A stretch of DNA of 56,640 nt from Nocardia thailandica NBRC 100428. GTDB lineage: Bacteria > Actinomycetota > Actinomycetes > Mycobacteriales > Mycobacteriaceae. The first letter of the stretch is position 1. Each line of letters starts with the position of its first letter. The notes beneath the pieces were generated by a model. The model saw nothing but the letters and a program-made list of their open reading frames with translations, was not told the DNA's origin and did no database searches. A program made the translations under genes and the position numbers. The DNA is taken from NCBI RefSeq assembly GCF_000308795.1, contig NZ_BAGK01000211.1:1-56640 (forward strand). The letters are read 5' to 3'. Positions 34,343-41,188 of the stretch are shown here, one piece after another.

Positions 34343-35272
34343 ATGGCGGAGGCACCCGGTGCCGGGGACCGCGCGGGTCGCGACGGCGCGACGGTCGAGG
34401 CGACGGAAACCTTTCTGGCGCATCGCAAGCTGTTGTTCGCCGTCGCCTACGAGATGCTCGGCTCGGTGGCCGACGCCGACGACGTGCTGCAGGAGACCTG
34501 GCTGCGCTGGAGCGAGGTCGACGCCGCAGGCGTCGGCGAGCCCCGCGCCTACCTGGTCCGCATCGCCACCCGCCAGGCCCTCAACCGGTTGCGGTCGGTG
34601 CGTCGTCGCCGCGAGGCGTATGTCGGCCCCTGGCTGCCCGAACCGCTGGTCACCGCGCCGGACGTGGCCGAGGACGCCGAACTGGCCGAGAGCGTCTCGA
34701 TGGCGCTGATGCTGGTGCTGGAAACGCTGACACCCGTGGAGCGGGCGGTGTTCGTGCTGCACGAGGCCTTCGGCTTCGGGTACGGCGAGATCGCGGCGGC
34801 CGTGGACCGGACCCCGGCGGCCGTGCACCAGATCGCCCATCGCGCGCGCCGCCACGTCGAGGCGCGGCGGCCGCGCGGCACGGTCACCGCCGCCGAGGCC
34901 GAGGCCGTCGTCGCCGCGTTCCGGCGCGCGCTCGAGACCGCGGACCTGCGCGGGCTCCTCGACGTGCTGGCGCCGGATGTGGTCGCCCTCAGCGACGGGG
35001 GCGGGATCAAGCAGGCGAGCCCGCGGCCGATCGTCGGCGCGGACCGCGTGGCGCGCTTCATCGTCGGCGGTCTCACCAGGCACGCCGTGGTCGTCGAGGT
35101 CGACCGCGTCGCCCTCAACGGCGGGCCCGCGCTGGCGCTGCGCATCGACGGCGCGCTCGACGGGGTGATGGCGGTCCGGGTCGAGGGCGCCCGCATCGCC
35201 GACGTGTACTACGTCCGCAACCCGAGGAAGCTGGCGCACCTGGCGACGCGGGAACCGTTCACCGCGGGCTGA
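34343..35272 (+). CDS. ECF41-type sigma factor with C-terminal SnoaL-like domain (SigJ-like)
   Basis: 309 residues. Sigma region 2 (FLAHRKLLFAVAYEMLGSVADADDVLQETWLRW) and region 4 (LTPVERAVFVLHEAFGFGYGEIAAAVDRTPAAVHQI) are followed by ~110 residues of SnoaL-like fold, ending in DVYYVRNPRKLAHL. ECF41 factors have no separate anti-sigma; the C-terminal domain controls activity. It follows an oxidoreductase gene by 29 bp. ATG 34343 has GAGAGGAG at 9 nt. Confidence 0.9.
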   Translation: MAEAPGAGDRAGRDGATVEATETFLAHRKLLFAVAYEMLGSVADADDVLQETWLRWSEVDAAGVGEPRAYLVRIATRQALNRLRSVRRRREAYVGPWLPEPLVTAPDVAEDAELAESVSMALMLVLETLTPVERAVFVLHEAFGFGYGEIAAAVDRTPAAVHQIAHRARRHVEARRPRGTVTAAEAEAVVAAFRRALETADLRGLLDVLAPDVVALSDGGGIKQASPRPIVGADRVARFIVGGLTRHAVVVEVDRVALNGGPALALRIDGALDGVMAVRVEGARIADVYYVRNPRKLAHLATREPFTAG

Positions 35273-35283
35273 ACGCCGGAATG

Positions 35284-35318
35284 GACGCGGGCCCGGTGGG
35301 CAGCACCGGGCCCGCGTC
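35284..35318. terminator. Bidirectional hairpin terminator
   Basis: GACGCGGGCCCGGTG, a 5-nt loop and the exact complementary arm form a 15-bp stem between the ECF41 gene and the converging small secreted-protein gene. Confidence 0.8.
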
Positions 35319-35347
35319 GCGGGGAACTGGTTCTCCGGAGATCCGGA

Positions 35348-35575
35348 TCAGGGCAGAGGGACCCAGGTGCCGAAGAACCAGAAGCCGTGCTGCGGGGTGT
35401 CGCGATCGCGGTGCTCGCCCCTCGGCTGGTCGGGGCGGTGCTGCTGCTCGGATTCGGGCCGCGGCTGGTCGTGACCGCCCGGGTCGGCGCTCGCGACGCC
35501 CGCCGCCGCGCCGACGACACCGAGGGCGAGCGTGCCCGCGACGGCGGTCTTCGCCAGGGTGGACTTCATCCTCAT
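35348..35575 (-). CDS. Small secreted protein
   Basis: 75 residues. A Sec signal (KSTLAKTAVAGTLALGVVGA) with a likely cut after ASA leaves a mature peptide of about 42 residues, rich in Gln, Arg, His and Pro and ending FGTWVPLP. AAGGAGG precedes the ATG at an ideal distance, so this short gene is real. The function is not known. Confidence 0.8.
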   Translation of the reverse strand: MRMKSTLAKTAVAGTLALGVVGAAAGVASADPGGHDQPRPESEQQHRPDQPRGEHRDRDTPQHGFWFFGTWVPLP

Positions 35576-35706
35576 GCGGAACCTCCTTCGGTTCGGTCCC
35601 GGAACCGGGACCGCGGCCGGCGCCGTGCCGAACCGTGGCCCCGATACTGGTTCCCGAAGCTGGGGGACCGGTGCGCCGGAGCTGGGAGTTCGCTGGGGGC
35701 GGTCGC

Positions 35707-36231
35707 TCAGTCCCGGATGCCGAACTCGGCGCGGTAGTGCTCGGCGAGGGCGGGGAAGTAGGTGTCGAAGTCGACGGCCGCCGGATCCCCGCCGGCCTCG
35801 GCGGCGACCAGGCGGTCGAGGTAGTAGTCCCAGCCCGGTCCGACGCCCTCGGCCATGGCCGGGTCGGGGACGTTCTGGGCGAAGACCAGCGTCGTCAGGC
35901 CGTCGCTCTCCGACAGGTCGAGGCGCAACTGCCAGTGCTCGGGGTTCTCGCCGTCGTAGGGCGTGGACGTGGTGACCCGCAGCAGTCGCGGCGCGTCGCA
36001 TTCGTCGATGCGGAACAGCTCGGCCGGGGTCTCGCCCTCGAACAGCATCTGGAACTTCACCTCGCCGGTGGCCGGGTCGCCGGTCCAGGTGCCGAGCCAG
36101 CGGGCGAGCCGCCGGGGCTCGGTCACCGCGGCCCACACATCCTCGATCGGGGCGCGGAAGGTACGGGTCCATTCGCAGTAGGTGCCGTCGGCGTACTCGC
36201 GGCGGTGGCCGGTGGCGGTGGGGGTGCTCAT
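35707..36231 (-). CDS. SRPBCC (AHSA1-like) domain protein
   Basis: 174 residues. The START-like fold is marked by YCEWTRTFRAPIEDVWAAVTEPRRLARWLG and the late helix GPGWDYYLDRLV. AHSA1-type SRPBCC proteins bind hydrophobic ligands. The start overlaps the ArsR stop as ATGA. ArsR-SRPBCC pairs are frequent in actinobacteria, where the ArsR represses the operon. Confidence 0.9.
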   Translation of the reverse strand: MSTPTATGHRREYADGTYCEWTRTFRAPIEDVWAAVTEPRRLARWLGTWTGDPATGEVKFQMLFEGETPAELFRIDECDAPRLLRVTTSTPYDGENPEHWQLRLDLSESDGLTTLVFAQNVPDPAMAEGVGPGWDYYLDRLVAAEAGGDPAAVDFDTYFPALAEHYRAEFGIRD

Positions 36232-36584
36232 GCGGTGTCCTCCTTGTCGATGTCCACGCCCGTGGCGCGGCGTTCGCGGGTGGTGCGGCGGACCTCGAGA
36301 TCGAGGCCGTCGAGCGCGTGCTCGGGGATCGGCGGGCGGGCCGGGCGCACCCGGTCCAGGTAGTCGAGCAGCGGGACGAGCCCGGCCGGCTCGATCGTGT
36401 AATGCCGTTCGCGCCCGTGGTTCTCGGCGCGGACCAGGCCCGCCTCGGTGAGCAACCGCAGGTGCTTGCTGATCGCCGGCCTGCTGATCGGATGTTCGGC
36501 GGCGAGGTCGACGACGCGGGCCGCCCCGCCGGTCAGCCGCGCCAGCAGGTCGCGGCGTACGGGGTCGGCCAGCGCTTCGAACAC
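36228..36584 (-). CDS. ArsR-family repressor
   Basis: About 118 residues. The HTH is LADPVRRDLLARLTGG, then HPISRPAISKHLRLLTEAGLVRAE and the wing GRERHYTIEP. No metal-binding Cys is seen. GTG 36584 is preferred since AGGAG lies 5-6 bp before it; GTG 36590 overlaps that site. A near-perfect 24-bp palindrome 12 bp upstream is its probable operator. It is translationally coupled to the SRPBCC gene. Confidence 0.9.
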   Translation of the reverse strand: MFEALADPVRRDLLARLTGGAARVVDLAAEHPISRPAISKHLRLLTEAGLVRAENHGRERHYTIEPAGLVPLLDYLDRVRPARPPIPEHALDGLDLEVRRTTRERRATGVDIDKEDTA

Positions 36585-36595
36585 GTCCACTCCTA

Positions 36596-36619
36596 ATTGG
36601 TAACCGATGGGTTACCAAT
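36596..36619. promoter_or_regulatory. 24-bp ArsR operator palindrome
   Basis: ATTGGTAACC, 4 nt, GGTTACCAAT: a perfect 10-bp inverted repeat directly before the ArsR start. It also lies 22 bp from the promoter of the divergent sigma operon, so it could affect both. Confidence 0.8.
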
Positions 36620-36640
36620 AGTCAAGAACGCCGCTTCCGG

Positions 36641-36671
36641 GTAAGACGCCGCCGTCCGGCGACACGAACAG
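36641..36671 (+). promoter_or_regulatory. Probable ECF sigma promoter, copy 1 (leaderless)
   Basis: GTAAGAC, 13 nt, GACACGAACAG ends 2 nt before the ATG at 36674. With transcription starting at or near the ATG, the two blocks fall at about -33 to -27 and -13 to -3. The same two-part motif with identical spacing lies before the DoxX gene (37769-37799). Confidence 0.7.
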
Positions 36672-36673
36672 GT

Positions 36674-36892
36674 ATGACCGTTCCACCCGCCCTGGGGTCC
36701 GACCCCGAAATCCGCGGCTGGCGCAGGCGCCGGCTCCTCGCCGCGGGGTTCTCCGGCCCCCTGGCGGACGCCGTCCTCGCCCAACCGGGTTTCGATCTGC
36801 ACGAACTGCTCCAGCTCGTCGACCGGGGCTGCCCACCCCGGCTCGCCGTCGGGATCCTGGCGCCGCTGCCCGGCCGGGAGGCGATACGGTGA
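36674..36892 (+). CDS. Small conserved protein leading the ECF sigma operon
   Basis: 72 residues, no membrane helix. A basic start (IRGWRRRRLLAAGFSGPLAD) is followed by FDLHELLQLVDRGCPPRLAV, a pattern I recall from small proteins next to actinobacterial sigma genes. No ribosome site is present and the promoter abuts the ATG, so it is probably translated from a leaderless mRNA. The stop overlaps the sigma start as GTGA, so it is tied to sigma translation. The role is unknown. Confidence 0.75.
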   Translation: MTVPPALGSDPEIRGWRRRRLLAAGFSGPLADAVLAQPGFDLHELLQLVDRGCPPRLAVGILAPLPGREAIR

Positions 36893-37542
36893 GCACCGTG
36901 CGTCCCACGATCCCGGACGTGGTCCGTCCCGAACCCGACGAACAGTGGTGGACCGACCTGACCGACGACGGTCCGGCGGGCAGGCACGCCGTGGGCCGCC
37001 TGCGCGAGCTGCTCGTGCGGGCCTGCCGCCACCAGGTCTGGCGGCTGCGCGACGCGCTGCCCGGCGCGGGCGCGGGCGAACTCGAGGACCTCGCGCAGCA
37101 GTGCGCGAACGATGCCGTGGTCGCGGTCCTGCGTCAGCTGCCGACCTTCCAGGGGCGCAGCCGGTTCACCACCTGGGCCTACAAGTTCGGCGTGCACCAC
37201 GCCGGCGTCGCGGTGCGCAGGCAGGCGTGGCGGCACCGCGAGGTCCCGCTCCCGGACACGCTGAGCGCCGTGGCCGACCGCGCGCCCGGCCCCGAATCCG
37301 TGGTCGGCGCGGGCGAACTGGCGCGCGCCGTGGCGGCCGCCGTCGACACCGCGCTCACCGCGCACCAGCGGCGCATCCTGCTCGCCCTCGTCGTCGAGCA
37401 GGTGCCGATCGACGTCCTCGCCGACCGGCTGGGCAGCACACGCAACGCCCTCTACAAGACCCTGCACGACGCCCGCGCCCGGTTGCGCGGCGCCCTCATC
37501 GACAGCGGGCAGCTCGAGGCCCGCCACCGGAGCCTGCCATGA
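36889..37542 (+). CDS. ECF RNA polymerase sigma factor
   Basis: 217 residues. Region 2 is LEDLAQQCANDAVVAVLRQLPTFQGRSRFTTWAYKF; region 4 is LTAHQRRILLALVVEQVPIDVLADRLGSTRNALYKTLHDARARL. The GTG overlaps the preceding stop and the TGA overlaps the anti-sigma ATG, so the three are made together. It probably reads the shared GTAAGAC/GACAC promoter in front of its own operon and of the DoxX gene. Confidence 0.92.
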   Translation: MSTVRPTIPDVVRPEPDEQWWTDLTDDGPAGRHAVGRLRELLVRACRHQVWRLRDALPGAGAGELEDLAQQCANDAVVAVLRQLPTFQGRSRFTTWAYKFGVHHAGVAVRRQAWRHREVPLPDTLSAVADRAPGPESVVGAGELARAVAAAVDTALTAHQRRILLALVVEQVPIDVLADRLGSTRNALYKTLHDARARLRGALIDSGQLEARHRSLP

Positions 37543-37772
37543 CCGAGCCGACACCGGCGCTCAGCGCCGAGACCATCGCCGGGCTGCTGGCCGACACCAG
37601 CCCGTACCTGTCCTGCGACGACTGCTTCGACCGTCTCGACGCCTACGTCGAACGGCGGCTCGCCGACCCCGGCCACGACGATCCGGCCCTGCGCGTGCAC
37701 CTGGCCGGGTGCGGTGCCTGCGCCGAGGAGGCCGCGGCGCTGCGCGACCTGCTGATCGAGGACGCCTGGTAA
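37539..37772 (+). CDS. Zinc-finger anti-sigma factor
   Basis: 77 residues. SCDDCFDRLDAYVERRLADPG is followed by LRVHLAGCGACAEEAAALRDLL, with the H-x3-C-x2-C of zinc-binding anti-sigma domains (zf-HC2). It has no membrane helix, so it is a soluble, probably redox-sensing antagonist of the sigma factor. It overlaps the sigma stop as ATGA. Confidence 0.87.
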   Translation: MTEPTPALSAETIAGLLADTSPYLSCDDCFDRLDAYVERRLADPGHDDPALRVHLAGCGACAEEAAALRDLLIEDAW

Positions 37773-37799
37773 GACCGCCGCCGGTCCGGACACCAACAG
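37769..37799 (+). promoter_or_regulatory. Probable ECF sigma promoter, copy 2
   Basis: GTAAGAC, 13 nt, GACACCAACAG: the same blocks and spacing as at 36641. Transcription would start near 37802, leaving a ~50-nt leader before the DoxX gene. It overlaps the anti-sigma stop codon. Confidence 0.7.
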
Positions 37800-37850
37800 T
37801 GTGAGCCGGTGCGATCCGCCATCGGCTCCCCCCCGCCGAAGGAGACAGCG

Positions 37851-38279
37851 ATGACCGTCCGGACCGCAACGCCCACCGAACCGACCCTCGACGATCCGGG
37901 CTACCAGGCCTTCTGGGCGCTGCGGCTCGGATTCGGCGTCCTGCCCGTCCTGTTCGGGCTCGACAAATTCGCCCACGTCCTGACCGACGACTGGACCCGC
38001 TACCTGGCCGGCTTCCTCGGCGATCTCGCCCCCGGCGGTGCGGACACGGCGATGCACCTCGTCGGTGTCGTCGAGATCGTCGCGGGCATCGCCGTTCTCG
38101 TGTTCCCACGCGTCGGCGCGCCGCTGGTGGCGGCGTGGCTGGCCGGCATCGTGGTCGACCTGCTGATCGTCGGCGGGTACGGCGACATCGCGCTGCGCGA
38201 CGTCGGGCTGCTGGCCGCGGCGCTCGTGCTGACCCGCCTGGCCTGGGCCTACCCCGCCGGCGTGCCGCGCCGGTCCTGA
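37851..38279 (+). CDS. DoxX-like membrane protein
   Basis: About 142 residues with four hydrophobic helices (FWALRLGFGVLPVLFGLDKF, MHLVGVVEIVAGIAVLVF, PLVAAWLAGIVVDLLIVGGY, DVGLLAAALVLTRLAWA). The pattern is DoxX/SURF4-like. Members are linked to redox or thiol stress at the membrane. ATG 37851 has GAAGGAG ahead. Its promoter copies that of the ECF sigma operon, so it is a likely target of that sigma. Confidence 0.82.
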   Translation: MTVRTATPTEPTLDDPGYQAFWALRLGFGVLPVLFGLDKFAHVLTDDWTRYLAGFLGDLAPGGADTAMHLVGVVEIVAGIAVLVFPRVGAPLVAAWLAGIVVDLLIVGGYGDIALRDVGLLAAALVLTRLAWAYPAGVPRRS

Positions 38280-38320
38280 CCGGAGGCGGGCGGGGCGTCG
38301 CGGTCCCGCCCGTCACCCGG

Positions 38321-38659
38321 TCAGGCCGTGGCCTGCAGGTAGGCGTCGACGATCTCGGCCGAGACCCGGCCTCTGCTGGACACGTCGATCCCTTGTGTGC
38401 GTGCCCATTCCCGGATCTGCCGCACGTTGCGTGGCGCCGGCGACCGGCCCGCGGCCTGCTTGGCGCCCGTGGAGGCCGTCCGGCCGACCTTGCGGGCCTT
38501 GGCGATCCACGGCGCGAACGCCTCCCGCAGCGCGGCGGCGTTGGCCGCGGACAGATCGATCTCGTAGCTCGCGCCGTCGAGGGCGAAGGTGACGGTTTCC
38601 GCGGCGACGGAGATGCCGTCGCAGTCGTCGATCAGTTCGATTGTGACCTTGCGCGCCAT
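38321..38659 (-). CDS. lsr2: Lsr2 nucleoid-associated protein
   Basis: 112 residues. The N-terminal dimer domain (MARKVTIELIDDCDG, then YEIDLSAANAAALREAFAPWI) and the C-terminal AT-hook-like DNA-binding domain (IREWARTQGIDVSSRGRVSAEIVDAY) with the RGR motif are typical. Lsr2 bridges DNA and silences AT-rich foreign genes. Start ATG 38659 follows GAAGGTGA. Mycolic-acid actinomycetes often carry more than one copy; this one is not in the usual lysS-clpC1 context. Confidence 0.95.
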   Translation of the reverse strand: MARKVTIELIDDCDGISVAAETVTFALDGASYEIDLSAANAAALREAFAPWIAKARKVGRTASTGAKQAAGRSPAPRNVRQIREWARTQGIDVSSRGRVSAEIVDAYLQATA

Positions 38660-38803
38660 GGGATTTCACCTTCGGTAGCGAGACGATGACGATCCGAGAG
38701 CCTAGGCGCACGGATCGGGGCGGGTCGGCCGCAAAGTGGTGTTTCTGGCGGCGGTGGGGCAGCACCGCGGCGGGTTCGGGCCGGGGCGAGCCCCGTCCCC
38801 CGC

Positions 38804-39418
38804 TCAGCGCCCGGACAGCGCGCGCGGCAAGAGGTCCCAGACGTGGCCGTTCTCGTTCACCGTCGCCACCGTGCGGCGCCCCGTGCGGGAGAACAGGATC
38901 CGGGTGATCGAGCAGTAGTCGATCGGGAAGGTCAGCGGGCGCGCGAGGGCGAGCATCTCCTGCAGCAGGACGTTCACCACCCCACCGTGCGCGAACGCGA
39001 CGACCGTGTCGGCCGGGTCTGCGGTCGCGACGAGGTCGTCCACCGCCGCGAGGACCCGGGCCACGAACGACGGCCCGTCGATCTGCTCGGGCAGATGCCC
39101 GGCCTTGATCCGCTCGTAGGCGTCGCGGAACTCGGTCGCGGCATCCTCGATGGGGATGTAGGCGGGCAGGTCGCGATCGTATTCGGCCAGATCCTCGACG
39201 ATGTCGACGGGCAGGCCGAGCTTGGCGGCGGTCGGGGCCGCGGTCTCTCGCGCGCGCCGCTGCGGGCTGCTGACCAGGCGGGCGATCCGGTGCTGAGCCA
39301 GGGCGGCTGGTACCCGCTCGGCCTGCTCCAGTCCCGTCGGGGACAGGGCGGGATCGGCCGGGCTGTCGGAGGCCGCGATCCGGACCGGCTGCGCGTGGCG
39401 GACGAGAATCAGCTGCAT
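38804..39418 (-). CDS. Histidine phosphatase family protein
   Basis: 204 residues. The catalytic His is in LILVRHAQPVR (RHA instead of the common RHG). A second His is in VVAFAHGGVVNVLL, and the Arg pair in SSPQRRARETA, all as in phosphoglycerate-mutase-like phosphatases. The start follows GAGTGAGG. The substrate is unknown. Confidence 0.9.
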   Translation of the reverse strand: MQLILVRHAQPVRIAASDSPADPALSPTGLEQAERVPAALAQHRIARLVSSPQRRARETAAPTAAKLGLPVDIVEDLAEYDRDLPAYIPIEDAATEFRDAYERIKAGHLPEQIDGPSFVARVLAAVDDLVATADPADTVVAFAHGGVVNVLLQEMLALARPLTFPIDYCSITRILFSRTGRRTVATVNENGHVWDLLPRALSGR

Positions 39419-39489
39419 GACCTCACTCTGCCACCCGGTCCGCGACGGGTGACGCCCCGGCACCGCCGCGGCCCGGGCGCCGCCCGGGA

Positions 39490-40821
39490 TCAGGCCGGGG
39501 CGACGAACCGCCCGAGCTGGGGGACCGCCTCGCCCGGGTGCCGGGCCTGGAACCCGTCGCCGAGCGCCTCCAGCTTCCATTCCGCGCCGACCCGGAACAC
39601 GGTGGCCATGGCCAGCGCGGTGAACGGCATCCCGCCGGCCAGCGAGTAGCGGGCGAGCTCGGCGTCGGTGGTGGCGTCGACCAGGCGGCAGAAGGCGTTC
39701 GCGATCTGCTCGAAGGACTGGCCCTGATAGGAGGTGACCACGAACAGCAGCGTGCCGACGTGGGCGGGCACGCGGGTGAGGTCGACCAGGATCACCTCGT
39801 CGTCGCCGTCGCCCTCGCCGGTGAGGTTGTCGCCCTGGTGGCGGATCGAGCCGTCCCGCGAGGCCAGCTGCCCGTAGTAGACGACGTCGACGAGGGTCTG
39901 ATCGGCGAACATCGCCACCCAGGCATCGAGGTCGATGTCGGGGGTGCGGCGCCCGAAGAAGCCGCGCGTGCGGACCGGGTCCCAGCCGAGGCCCATGCGG
40001 ATGTAGGTCAGGGGCACCCCGCCGTCCTTGCGGAGGGTGACCCGCTGACCCTTGGCGAGGCTGACCGGCCGACCCTTCGCGAGCGTCACCTCCGCAGGCC
40101 GGGGCGGCGGGACAGGCGCGGGCGGCGCCGGCGGCACGGTCCGGACGGGCGGCGCGGTGGAGACGGGCGGCGCGGTCCGGACGGGCGGCGCGGTCGGGAC
40201 TGGTGGCGCGGTCGGGACGGGCGGCGGCGCGGTCGGGACCGGTGGCGTGGATGGCGCGGGTGGCGAAGTCGGGACGGGCGGCGCGGTCGGGACGGGCGGC
40301 GCGGGCGGCGGCGGTGAGGGCCGGGCGTCGTCCACCGACACCCCGTGATCGGTGACCAGGTCGGCGAAACCGCCGGCGTAGCCCTGCCCGACGGCCCGGA
40401 TCTTCCAGGCGCCCGCCCGGCGGTAGAACTCGACCGCGATCACCACCGACTCGCTCGACAGGGCATCGATCCGGTAGTCGAACAGGGGATTTCCCGCCGC
40501 GTCGGCGACCCGCACGACCGGCGCGGGTCCGGCGCCGAACGGCCGCGTGGGGTCGTCGAGGGTGAGCACCACCCGCACCTGCGCGATGTCGGCGGGCACG
40601 TGGGCGAAGGACACCGCGACGGGCCCCGGGGCGCCCGGCAGCAGCCGGACACCGGGACCGCTCGGCTGGTTGTAGAACACGAAATCCGCGTCGGAGCGGA
40701 CCTTTCCGTGTTCGGTGACCAACAGCGCCGACACGTCGACCGCGGCGGCGACCTGCGCGGTCACCGTCACCTCGGGTACCGGCACCGGGGCGTTCTGTCC
40801 CTTGACCAGACTCGCGGACAT
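39490..40821 (-). CDS. Double TerD-domain protein with Pro-rich linker
   Basis: About 443 residues. The first TerD-like domain (SASLVKGQNAPVP, then FVFYNQPSGPGVRLLPG) spans residues 1-165. A P-P-V-P-T-A repeat linker spans about 165-245. The second TerD domain runs to the end (GRPVSLAKGQRVTL, then VDVVYYGQLASRDGSIRHQGDNLTGEGDGDDEVILVDL), with the acidic Ca2+-binding loop. TerD proteins serve tellurite and stress resistance and bind calcium. The first copy lacks the acidic DNLTGEG loop, so it may be degenerate. ATG 40821 has GGGGGAG before it. Confidence 0.88.
   Translation of the reverse strand: MSASLVKGQNAPVPVPEVTVTAQVAAAVDVSALLVTEHGKVRSDADFVFYNQPSGPGVRLLPGAPGPVAVSFAHVPADIAQVRVVLTLDDPTRPFGAGPAPVVRVADAAGNPLFDYRIDALSSESVVIAVEFYRRAGAWKIRAVGQGYAGGFADLVTDHGVSVDDARPSPPPPAPPVPTAPPVPTSPPAPSTPPVPTAPPPVPTAPPVPTAPPVRTAPPVSTAPPVRTVPPAPPAPVPPPRPAEVTLAKGRPVSLAKGQRVTLRKDGGVPLTYIRMGLGWDPVRTRGFFGRRTPDIDLDAWVAMFADQTLVDVVYYGQLASRDGSIRHQGDNLTGEGDGDDEVILVDLTRVPAHVGTLLFVVTSYQGQSFEQIANAFCRLVDATTDAELARYSLAGGMPFTALAMATVFRVGAEWKLEALGDGFQARHPGEAVPQLGRFVAPA
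40130..40310. repeat. In-frame 18-bp tandem repeats coding the Pro-rich linker
   Basis: Units resembling GGGACGGGCGGCGCGGTC recur about nine times, with length variants of 18-21 bp. All keep the frame and encode P-P-V-x-T-A hexapeptides. Copy number probably varies between strains by slippage. Confidence 0.8.
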
Positions 40822-40877
40822 CCCGGCTCCCCCCTCACACGACAACTGCGTCCCACTCTAGGAGACGCGCGCGGCGC

Positions 40878-41138
40878 TCAGGTGAATTCCGCGCACCAGG
40901 TGAGGTCCGCGGGCCACGGCGCCGCGACCGCCTCCGCGCCGGGGACGAGGACAAGACCCGCGGGCCGCCTGCCCACGCGGGCCTCGATGACGTAGGCGAC
41001 GACCTCCCCCGAGACGAGGTCGCGGTCGATGCCGGTGACCGGCCCGGTCAGCTCCAGGAGCGTGCCCCACTCGACTCCGTCGGCACCGCGGTGCGAGGTG
41101 GTCCAGCAGATGTCGTCTCCGATCGAGAACTCCGGCAT
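40878..41138 (-). CDS. Small orphan protein
   Basis: About 86 residues, starting MPEFSIGDDICWTTSHRG, with beta-rich character (WGTLLELTGPVTGIDRDLVSGEVVAYVIEA) and three Trp. No membrane helix or signal. A TAGAGT -10 hexamer ends 7 nt before the ATG, which fits a leaderless transcript. I do not recognise the family. Confidence 0.65.
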   Translation of the reverse strand: MPEFSIGDDICWTTSHRGADGVEWGTLLELTGPVTGIDRDLVSGEVVAYVIEARVGRRPAGLVLVPGAEAVAAPWPADLTWCAEFT

Positions 41139-41144
41139 CAGCAC

Positions 41145-41150
41145 ACTCTA
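41145..41150 (-). promoter_or_regulatory. -10 element of the small orphan gene
   Basis: TAGAGT on the minus strand lies 6 nt before ATG 41138, the distance of a leaderless start. The same hexamer occurs on the minus strand near 40855-40860, about 35 nt before the TerD gene start. Confidence 0.45.
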
Positions 41151-41188
41151 GGGACCGCCGGGCCGGGCGCCGGGGCGCCGCGCCGCGC

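Noticed and set aside
38782..38795. CGGGGC-GA-GCCCCG hairpin after the histidine phosphatase
   Set aside because: Six-bp arms with a 2-nt centre are expected by chance at this GC content.
40130..40310. CRISPR-like or non-coding tandem array
   Set aside because: Repeats are 18-21 bp without unique spacers and keep the TerD reading frame.
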